Below are positions 26,505 to 33,912 of a stretch of 33,912 nucleotides of DNA, piece by piece. The stretch lies in NCBI GenBank assembly GCA_023660015.1, contig JAGXOG010000009.1:1-33912 (forward strand), written 5' to 3'. A model generated the notes under the pieces. It was given only the letters and a program-made list of their open reading frames with translations. It was not told where the DNA came from and searched no databases. Every line of letters starts with the position of its first letter. Position 1 is the stretch's first letter. The stretch comes from Elusimicrobia bacterium LH_S2. Lineage in GTDB: Bacteria > CG03 > SLGR01 > JAGXOG01. The position numbers and the translations under genes are program-made.

Positions 26505-27263
26505 GAATATAATCTCCTCATTTTTGCTGCTGCGGCCACTCTCCGGACTGCCAGAATATATGCTGTCATCCTCATAGAGACATCCCGCTTTTTTGATATC
26601 TTATATGCGCTGTAAAAAGCAGCGTGAATAACTTCGCAGAGATTCTCAACTACGTCTTTCTCTTTCCAGAACATTGACTGCAAATCCTGCACCCATTAAA
26701 ATAGGAGACGGCTACACCCCCGGCGTTAGCCAGAATATCGGGAACTATAAAGACACCTTTTTCATTAAGTATTGCATCTGCTTCAGGGGTTATTGGACCG
26801 TTGGCGGCTTCTATAATTATTTTTGGATTTATACCTGATACATTTGAAGTAGTAATTTGGCTTTCTAAAACCGCCGGTATCAAAAGATCAACTTTTAATT
26901 TAAAAAGATCAAGGTCATCTTTGACGGATCGCAGATTACCCCTCCTTTTGCTCCCCCTTAAGGAATATTGACTACCGCTCATTTCCATCTCATCCACATC
27001 GCCAGCGCCTTAATCTCGTCAAGGGAGACATCCGGGTGATAGCGGACCCCGCCTTTTGCCTGCCCCCTCTCAATAAAATGCTGTATACGGTAACCCCGGT
27101 ATACCTTGATTTTCCCTGATTCTAAATATATGGGCACCGAAACAGTTAGAATTCTCTTAGGATATTTAAATTTTTCATGAATACCTCCATCAAGATCTAT
27201 TTCCCGGGCCACTTCATCTAACTACTTAACTGCTATTTTATAAGGGTTTAATTCTTCACTCAT
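26501..27263 (-). pseudogene. gdhA: Glutamate dehydrogenase pseudogene
   Basis: MSEELNPYKIAVK(TAG)LDEVAREIDLDGGIHEKFKYPKRILTVSVPI...GVRYHPDVSLDEIKALAMWMRWK(TGA)AVVNIP(TAA)GGAKGGVICDPSKMTL, then a large internal deletion to VDLLIPAVLESQIT...ANGPITPEADAILNEKGVFIVPDILANAGGVAVSYF, then a frameshift to WVQDLQSMFWKEKDVVENL...AYILAVRRVAAAAKMRRLYS. Confidence 0.93.
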
Positions 27264-28209
27264 ATTTATAAAATTTTATACCCCTGAATTTTTCATATCT
27301 CTGCTGAAATATATTTTCCGAATTAGTTCTTTTTAAAACCCCAAGGTGATGGGTAATCCGTTTCTTGAGATTACTGAAAGTCCGGTTGTAATCGCTGAGG
27401 GCTGAACCAGCAGGTTCTTCAATTATTTCATCTGCTATATCCAGCTCTTTTAAATCCTCGGCAGTAAGTTTCATATTATCGGCTGCAGTTTCAGCCATAG
27501 ACGGATCTTTCCAAAGTATAGAACTGCAGGCCTCCGGGGTGCATACAAAATATACGGCATTTTGGAGCATAAGTATCCTGTCCCCCACTCCTATACCTAA
27601 AGCTCCGCCGGAACCGCCTTCGCCTATTATAACCACAATTATAGGGACTTTCAACATCATCATCTCTTTTAAATTGGTAGCTATGGCTTCTGCCTGGCCT
27701 CTTTCTTCGGCTTTTACTCCCGGATAAGCTCCGGGCGTATCTATAAAAGTTATTACCGGGAACGAAAATTTTTCCGCAAGTTTCATCATCCTAAGAGCCT
27801 TTCTGTATCCTTCCGGATGGGCCATACCGAAATTGCGTTTAATATTTTCTTTTGTCCCCCTTCCTTTCTGGTTACCGACAAAGATAACGGTATCGCCGGC
27901 CAGCTTTGCCGGGCCGCCAACTATAGCTTTATCATCCCCGAAATAACGGTCACCGTAAAATTCTTCGTAAGTATCAAAGATGCCTTTTACAAAATCAAGA
28001 GTATGGGGCCTATTCGGGTGGCGGGCAAGCTGCACCTTCTGCCAGGAAGTAAGATTGGAAAATATTTTTTTTGCCAGCGCCTCTCTTTTTTTTACTAATT
28101 TTTTATATTCATCGCTATCTTTATTCTCAGAAGCAAATTCTTCTAACTGTTTATCTATCTTAATAAGCGGTTTTTCAAATTCAAGAAGTTTTGTTTGTAC
28201 ATTATCCAT
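27256..28209 (-). CDS. accA: Acetyl-CoA carboxylase carboxyltransferase subunit alpha
   Basis: 317 aa; RHPNRPHTLDFVKGIFDTYEEFYGDRYFGDDKAIVGG, MAHPEGYRKALRMMKLAEKF, FIDTPGAYPGVKAEERGQAEAIA, GEGGSGGALGIGVGDRILMLQNAVYFVCTPEACSSILWKD. Confidence 0.96.
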   Translation of the reverse strand: MDNVQTKLLEFEKPLIKIDKQLEEFASENKDSDEYKKLVKKREALAKKIFSNLTSWQKVQLARHPNRPHTLDFVKGIFDTYEEFYGDRYFGDDKAIVGGPAKLAGDTVIFVGNQKGRGTKENIKRNFGMAHPEGYRKALRMMKLAEKFSFPVITFIDTPGAYPGVKAEERGQAEAIATNLKEMMMLKVPIIVVIIGEGGSGGALGIGVGDRILMLQNAVYFVCTPEACSSILWKDPSMAETAADNMKLTAEDLKELDIADEIIEEPAGSALSDYNRTFSNLKKRITHHLGVLKRTNSENIFQQRYEKFRGIKFYKYE

Positions 28210-28216
28210 TTTATTA

Positions 28217-28945
28217 TTAGAAACAGCCGCTGTAAGAAATCCTTATTATACGCTCAACATCTCCGCCGCCTATATTTAAAGCAGAAAAATCAAAATGCAG
28301 TTCAGGGGTAAGCATATACCTGACACCGGCATTGACATAACTGTTCCAGTTATAAATATCCCTGACCTCGGTCCGCAGCATAACTTCGGGCCCCAGGGTA
28401 AAGCTTGCGTTTACAAAGCCCTTTACTCTCTCTTTATTTGTTTTAGTTATTGAATAATCGGCATTTATACCTGCTCCCATGTTAAACCCCGGACCCAGAT
28501 CGGTTTTAGTCATAACCATAAAAAACCCCATAGGGTTAAACTGGTAATGTTTATCGGTATCATTGTATCTTCCAAACCCTTGTTCATCGAACCCGACACT
28601 TATTGCCGGCAATTTATATCCTCCGCTATAAAGCGGAAGTTTAATATAAAGATACGGCCGATGGGCTTTAACTTCTCCGGAACCCACCACATTTTCAGCG
28701 TCAAAACTAATCCCCAAAGTTAAATCCTTCATAATTATACCGTAAAGCAGGCGAGCCATTATAGACCCTTCGTCATAGAGTCTGAATGACAAATCATACG
28801 AGCCAAATCCCACAGAAGCTGCGGTAGGAGTATCAATTATTTCCACATCACCTTCATAGCATATACCGACAGTGGCGAGCCCCCCCGCAATTACCGCAAC
28901 CATACTTAATATAACTATAAATTTTTTCGCCTTTTTCATTAACAC
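28217..28945 (-). CDS. Exported beta-strand-rich (outer-membrane barrel-like) protein, unknown function
   Basis: N-terminal signal MKKAKKFIVILSMVAVIAGGLATVGICYE followed by alternating short beta-like segments; SD-like gagaggtg upstream. Confidence 0.65.
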   Translation of the reverse strand: MLMKKAKKFIVILSMVAVIAGGLATVGICYEGDVEIIDTPTAASVGFGSYDLSFRLYDEGSIMARLLYGIIMKDLTLGISFDAENVVGSGEVKAHRPYLYIKLPLYSGGYKLPAISVGFDEQGFGRYNDTDKHYQFNPMGFFMVMTKTDLGPGFNMGAGINADYSITKTNKERVKGFVNASFTLGPEVMLRTEVRDIYNWNSYVNAGVRYMLTPELHFDFSALNIGGGDVERIIRISYSGCF

Positions 28946-28967
28946 CTCTCTTTATTTATCTTATTTG

Positions 28968-30188
28968 TTATAACTTTTTTTCTACTTTTTGAGCTCTTAT
29001 TCTTGCTGCTCCGGATACAAAGTCTGCGCCCAGCATAGGCCTTAGATATTTTATGAATTTTTCTGTAACATCATTTCCGGCCTCATTAATAAATTCTTCG
29101 GGCATAACCCTTGTCTTGCCGGCGACTTTTTTAAGCTCAACTAACTTATATTCTACCCCGTAATCTCCGACCCGTTTAATAGTTACCGAACCGCTTTTAT
29201 TTTTATCAGCCGCATAAAAGAGAGCTTTCTGGCCGACATCAAATGCTTCCCGACGGTCTACCGAGCTTGCGCACATTCTAAAAGAGCGTTGCAGATACCC
29301 AAATGTGTCCGAGCGAACTCTCTCTATATCAGTATTGTCTTTTATATGGCCCGAAAGTGCGTCAGCGAGCGACCCAGTTCCTGAAAGCTGGATATTCCCG
29401 TGGGCGTCTTTTTCCACCTCGTCAGATAGTTTTGCCGTTATAGGGGTCCCGTTTTCATCCGCTATCCCTTCGGATACCGCCACAACGCATCTACTGTATC
29501 TATTATAAGAATCTTTTACGTCTTTTACAAAATCTGTTTCCGAAAAAGGCCTCTCGGGTAAATATATAAGATGCGGACCGTCATCAGGATATCTGCGGGC
29601 TAAAGCGCTTGCGGCAGTTAAAAAACCTGCATGGCGGCCCATAACCACAGCTATATAAACCCCGGGCAAAGAACGATTATCCAAATCAAGTCCTACAAAC
29701 GCTTCTGCTACAAACCTCGCTGCGGAAGGATAGCCGGGTGTGTGGTCATTTAATAAAAGGTCATTATCCACTGTTTTAGGTATATGTACGGTTATTATTT
29801 CGTAGTCCTCCCTTTCGGCAAACTCCTTTACTATCTGCAAGGTGTCGGAAGAATCATTCCCCCCTATGTAAAAAAAGAATCTTATATTGTAGGCTTTAAG
29901 AACTTTAAAAATTTTTCCGCAATATTTTTCGCCGGGTTTATCCCGGGTGGAGAAAAGCGCCGCGGCCGGCGCCCGGCTGATACTGTCAAGGTTCCCGTCT
30001 GTCTCACCGGAAAGATCTACAATGTTCTCATTAATTATACCGTTTACCCCGTTTAAAGAACCGTATATCCGGTCTATATTACTATATCCTTTAGCCGCTT
30101 TTATGGCCCCGGCCAGCGAACTGTTTATTACCGCCGTAGGCCCACCCCCCTGAGCAATTAACATATTCCCTTTTAACTTTTCCGACAT
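28968..30188 (-). CDS. 6-phosphofructokinase, probably PPi-dependent type
   Basis: 406 aa; AQGGGPTAVINSSLAG, FFYIGGNDSSDTLQIV, HIPKTVDNDL, VVMGRHAGFLTAAS; GGND at the position where ATP-PFKs have GGDG. SD aaggagaaa upstream. Confidence 0.88.
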   Translation of the reverse strand: MSEKLKGNMLIAQGGGPTAVINSSLAGAIKAAKGYSNIDRIYGSLNGVNGIINENIVDLSGETDGNLDSISRAPAAALFSTRDKPGEKYCGKIFKVLKAYNIRFFFYIGGNDSSDTLQIVKEFAEREDYEIITVHIPKTVDNDLLLNDHTPGYPSAARFVAEAFVGLDLDNRSLPGVYIAVVMGRHAGFLTAASALARRYPDDGPHLIYLPERPFSETDFVKDVKDSYNRYSRCVVAVSEGIADENGTPITAKLSDEVEKDAHGNIQLSGTGSLADALSGHIKDNTDIERVRSDTFGYLQRSFRMCASSVDRREAFDVGQKALFYAADKNKSGSVTIKRVGDYGVEYKLVELKKVAGKTRVMPEEFINEAGNDVTEKFIKYLRPMLGADFVSGAARIRAQKVEKKL

Positions 30189-30198
30189 ATTTTTCTCC

Positions 30199-33100
30199 TT
30201 ATGTTTTCTTTTTACCTAATTTGATTTTTCCTATCAGCTCGACGTTATCTTTTCCTAATTCTGCATATAGTTCTTCCAGCATTGAATCATTTATCCTTAC
30301 CCCGGCGGTTGTACTTACATTTATTTCAGAAAATTTGTCGGTCTTCACCAAAAACCATACCGGCACATTCCCGGGATATTTAGAAATTATTTTCTTGATA
30401 TCCTTAATATCTTCTTTTGAGGTACCTGACGATTTAATATTTAATTTTATTTTCCCTACCAACTTGTTGCGGGCGGCTTGAAGCGGTATAACCGTATCGG
30501 CGATAATTTGTTTGTTGCCTTTTCTGTCGTCAACGTTACCGGTTACAACCACTATTTCATCCTCGGTTATTTTTTCCGCGATATCCTGCGTATACGAAGA
30601 AGGAAAAATAACCGCCGGTATAGTTCCGGTCAGATCCTCAAGTGTAAATACAGCCATTTGATCGCCTTTACGGGTTTTTATCTTTCTGTTCTGTTTAACC
30701 ATACCCCCGGCGACCACATTGCTTTCCGACTCCATCTCCTGCATGATATATTTTAACGTACCCGAACTTATATTATTAATATCATTTTCATGTTTTGCAA
30801 GCGGGTGCCCCGAAAAATAATACCCCAGAGCTTCTTTTTCCATAGTAAGCAGTTCGTTCTCTTTCCACCGGGCGGTGTCTTCTATATTTACTTCCGGAGT
30901 TTGACCATTGTCGAACGTCCCGAAAAAAGTCTTTTGGCCTTTCTGTTTATCCGCCTGTTCTGAAGATGCCTGAGCCATAGCGGTTTCAATAACATTAAAA
31001 AGCGGACGCCGGCCGATTCCGAGAAAATCAAAGGCCCCGGATTTAACCAGGCTTTCAATAACCCGTTTATTAACCTTACGCATATCCACCCGCGTGCAGA
31101 AATCATAGAATGATTTAAACGGGCCGTCGCATCTGCGGGCGTCCACTATGGATTCAATAGCACCTCTTCCAACATTTTTAACTGCTAATAGCCCATATTC
31201 TATTGTCTCCTTTTCGGAAACCTCAAACTCTATTTTAGAAGTTTCGGCCGAAGGGGGGCGCACGGTAAGCCCCATCCTCTTTGCTTCCTCGACATATTTG
31301 GCAATTTTATCGGTATTATCCATGTCGCAGGTAAGGGCCGCAGCCATATACTCAGACGGATAGTTTGCTTTCAGGTATGCTGTCTGATATACAATCAGCC
31401 CGTATGCGGCCGAATGGCTCTTGTTAAATCCGTAGGAAGCAAATTCAGCGAGCATTGAGAATATATCGTCGGCTTTTTTCTTTTTTATATTGTTTTTGAC
31501 CGCCCCTTCTATGAACTGTTTTCTCAGTTTCTCAATAACCTCGGGTATTTTCTTAGACATGGCCTTACGCATATCATCGGCCTGCGAGGGAGAAAAGCCC
31601 GCAAGCTTGCGCGCAACCTGCATAACCTGTTCCTGGTATAAAACCACACCGTATGTATCTTTAAGTATCGCTTCCAGCGAAGGGTCAGGATATTTCACCC
31701 GGGAAGGGTCTTTTTCCCGCCTGAGGTATTCATCGGTCATTCCGCTTCTTACTACTCCCGGCCGGTTAAGAGCAACGAGGGCTATTATTTCTTCGAACTT
31801 GCTCATATCCATTTTTCTTAAAAGAGCCTGGAAACCTTCTCTCTCAATTTGAAATACTGCGACCGAGTTAGCACTGTTTAATAATTTATATGTCTTTTTG
31901 TCATCCAATGCAATATTATCTATGTCTATTTCTTGACTCGTGGTCTTTTTAATATTTTCAACGGTTTTTCGGATTACGGTAAGGTTTTTTAAACCCAGAA
32001 AATCCATCTTTAATAGTCCCAGTTCTACCAAATCCTCACCTTCATACTGGGTAACTCCCCGATTATCGCTTGAAATCCCGCGGGGTATAAACTTAGATAG
32101 TTTATCCTTGGCAATAACTACTCCGGCAGCATGGACCCCGGGCTGCCTTTTTGAGCCTTCAATGGTGCGGGCGACATCTATCATCTGGCGAATACGCTCA
32201 TCGGAATTATAGGCTTTCTTAAAAGCATCTACATCTTCCAATGCTTTGTATATCGTAGCATCCGGACCCTCGGGTATCATCTTGGATATCTTATCTACTT
32301 CCGATATAGGTATAGAAAGAACTCTTCCCACATCCCGTATAGCCGCCCTGGCACGGAGCGTAGCAAAAGTCCCTATCTGTCCGACGCGGTCGTGTCCGTA
32401 TTTTTCTTTAACATAATCTATAACTTTATCTCTGCCGTCGTCAGCAAAATCTATATCCAAATCAGGCAGCGTCTTACGGGCCGGATTTAAGAACCTCTCA
32501 AATAAAAGGTCATACTTAAGTGGGTCTATCTCAGTTATGCCCAGTAGATAAGATACTATGCTTCCCGCGCCGCTGCCACGCCCCGGCCCCACCGGTATGT
32601 CGTTTTCTTTGGCATACTTGACAAAATCCCAGCAGATAAGAAAGTATCCCGGAAACCCCAGATGGTTTATAGTTTCCAGTTCCATATCCAGCCGAGCTTT
32701 TACTTCTTCGGGGGCCTTGACTGTTTGATACCGCTTATTTATTCCGTCTTCACAGAGTTTCCGAAGGTAATCCTGCCTGGTGTATCCTTTGGGCACCTTG
32801 TATTCGGGAAGGTAGGTATTGTCAAAATCCAGGGTAAGGTTACATCTTCCGGCTATTTTTAATGTGTTCTCCAGGGATTCGGGATACCGGCTGAATATAG
32901 CCTTCATCTCATCGGCGGATTTCAGATAGTATTCGTCTCCGGAAAATTTCATGTGATTTGGGTCGTCTATCGTGCTGCCAGTTCCTATGCACATAAGAAT
33001 TTCCTGGGCGTAGGCATCCTCTTTTCTTATATAATGGCAATCGTTTGTAGCAACGCACCCTATATCTTCTTCGGAAGATATGCGATAGAGCTCTTCGTTG

Positions 33101-33663
33101 ACTTTTTTCTGTTTTTTAATTCCGGTGTCCATCATTTCCAGATAAAAATTATTTTTCCCGAATATCTCAGCGTATTTTCTGACTTCTTCTCTGGCCCTGC
33201 CTGTGCGGTTATCCTGTATTAGTCTGGCAATCTTGCCCTTGAGACATCCGGAGAGGGCAATAATCCCGTCACTGTGCAGGCGGAGTGCCTTATGATCTAT
33301 GCGGGGTTTATGATAAAAGCCCTCCATATAGGCAATTTCGTTCAGCCGCATTAAATTCATATAGCCGTCATAATTTTTGGCAAGAAGAGTTATATGAAAG
33401 TTGGTCTTGTTCTTCTTATCTTTTTTATTGCGCGAGCCCGGGGCTACATAAAATTCACAGCCTATAATAGGTTTTATGCCGTTTGCCCTGCACTCTTTAT
33501 AGAATTTTACCGCCCCGCACATATTTCCGTGGTCGGTTATAGCCAAGGCCGGCATCTTAAGTTCGGCGGCTCTTTTTATTAGAGGTTCTATGCGACTTGC
33601 ACCGTCAAGAAATGAATAATCCGTATGAAGATGAAGATGTACAAAACTGGAATGTTTCATCAA
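30199..33663 (-). CDS. dnaE: DNA polymerase III subunit alpha
   Basis: 1154 aa; PHP domain HLHLHTDYSFLDGASRIEPLIKRAAE, PVGPGRGSGAGSIVSYLLGITEIDPLKYDLLFERFLNPARKTLPDLDIDFADDGRD, GVVLYQEQVMQVARKLAGFS, YGFNKSHSAAYGLIVYQTAYLKANYP. Confidence 0.97.
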   Translation of the reverse strand: MMKHSSFVHLHLHTDYSFLDGASRIEPLIKRAAELKMPALAITDHGNMCGAVKFYKECRANGIKPIIGCEFYVAPGSRNKKDKKNKTNFHITLLAKNYDGYMNLMRLNEIAYMEGFYHKPRIDHKALRLHSDGIIALSGCLKGKIARLIQDNRTGRAREEVRKYAEIFGKNNFYLEMMDTGIKKQKKVNEELYRISSEEDIGCVATNDCHYIRKEDAYAQEILMCIGTGSTIDDPNHMKFSGDEYYLKSADEMKAIFSRYPESLENTLKIAGRCNLTLDFDNTYLPEYKVPKGYTRQDYLRKLCEDGINKRYQTVKAPEEVKARLDMELETINHLGFPGYFLICWDFVKYAKENDIPVGPGRGSGAGSIVSYLLGITEIDPLKYDLLFERFLNPARKTLPDLDIDFADDGRDKVIDYVKEKYGHDRVGQIGTFATLRARAAIRDVGRVLSIPISEVDKISKMIPEGPDATIYKALEDVDAFKKAYNSDERIRQMIDVARTIEGSKRQPGVHAAGVVIAKDKLSKFIPRGISSDNRGVTQYEGEDLVELGLLKMDFLGLKNLTVIRKTVENIKKTTSQEIDIDNIALDDKKTYKLLNSANSVAVFQIEREGFQALLRKMDMSKFEEIIALVALNRPGVVRSGMTDEYLRREKDPSRVKYPDPSLEAILKDTYGVVLYQEQVMQVARKLAGFSPSQADDMRKAMSKKIPEVIEKLRKQFIEGAVKNNIKKKKADDIFSMLAEFASYGFNKSHSAAYGLIVYQTAYLKANYPSEYMAAALTCDMDNTDKIAKYVEEAKRMGLTVRPPSAETSKIEFEVSEKETIEYGLLAVKNVGRGAIESIVDARRCDGPFKSFYDFCTRVDMRKVNKRVIESLVKSGAFDFLGIGRRPLFNVIETAMAQASSEQADKQKGQKTFFGTFDNGQTPEVNIEDTARWKENELLTMEKEALGYYFSGHPLAKHENDINNISSGTLKYIMQEMESESNVVAGGMVKQNRKIKTRKGDQMAVFTLEDLTGTIPAVIFPSSYTQDIAEKITEDEIVVVTGNVDDRKGNKQIIADTVIPLQAARNKLVGKIKLNIKSSGTSKEDIKDIKKIISKYPGNVPVWFLVKTDKFSEINVSTTAGVRINDSMLEELYAELGKDNVELIGKIKLGKKKT

Positions 33664-33717
33664 TTAATAATAAACTCTGTAATAATTAAATATTTTTTCT
33701 TACTTAGTAAAAAGATA

Positions 33718-33912
33718 CTATATACTCTTACTTATATCAATTACAGTTCCCATAAATTCATCTATTGAAAACGGTTTTGCTAAATATCCATCAGCACCCG
33801 CAGAAAGCACCTTCTCCTTGGTCTCGTTATCCCCGTATGCAGTAATTGCCAGTATTTTCTTGTTCCCGCCTTCTTCTCTTATCTTTCTAATTACGCTGTA
33901 TCCGTCTATACC
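33718..33912 (-). CDS. Response regulator receiver domain, C-terminal part (runs off window)
   Basis: Minus-strand reading from the window edge: GIDGYSVIRKIREEGGNKKILAITAYGDNETKEKVLSAGADGYLAKPFSIDEFMGTVIDISKSI-stop; the conserved (T)AY and KPF motifs are present. Confidence 0.85.
   Translation of the reverse strand, partial: GIDGYSVIRKIREEGGNKKILAITAYGDNETKEKVLSAGADGYLAKPFSIDEFMGTVIDISKSI

Noticed and set aside
26958-27224. Stop-codon recoding (TAG=Gln, TGA=Cys or Sec, TAA=Tyr) in the glutamate dehydrogenase gene
   Set aside because: All three stop types, a large deletion and a frameshift occur together; other genes in the window use normal stops. Pseudogenisation is the simpler explanation.

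Overview
Nearly every supportable gene in this 33.9 kb bacterial window is on the minus strand. Reading in + coordinates: (i) an SbcCD/YhaNO-like ATPase-phosphoesterase pair (476-5244), next to a broken ankyrin fragment, a possible transposase remnant and a macro-domain protein; (ii) a CUT1-type sugar ABC transporter operon (6689-10774) whose last stop codon overlaps the start of a decayed metF fragment; (iii) a transposase fragment abutting a perfect 33-bp palindrome, a stand-alone LigD-type phosphoesterase, and VanZ-like and EamA proteins; (iv) DUF3467 - dUTPase/dCTP-deaminase-fold protein - pgi - PPC/DUF296 - three-subunit xanthine dehydrogenase-family hydroxylase, with many start/stop overlaps; (v) a PreT-PreA/dihydropyrimidine-dehydrogenase-like fusion, an ABC-2-type transporter pair and a dihydropyrimidinase/hydantoinase; (vi) panD, a clear glutamate dehydrogenase pseudogene, accA, an exported beta-rich protein, a PPi-type phosphofructokinase, dnaE and a partial response regulator. 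The most distinctive sequence-level observation is a 15-nt/45-nt tandem repeat at the xanthine dehydrogenase Fe-S/FAD subunit junction, which adds a pentapeptide-periodic acidic tail to the Fe-S subunit and ends at a TAATG stop/start overlap. The most plausible uncharacterised system is the XDH/DPD-like/hydantoinase cluster; the SbcCD-like pair with a membrane hairpin where a zinc hook would be expected comes second. I found no CRISPR array, rRNA or tRNA by eye. All family calls come from motif recognition without database searches.
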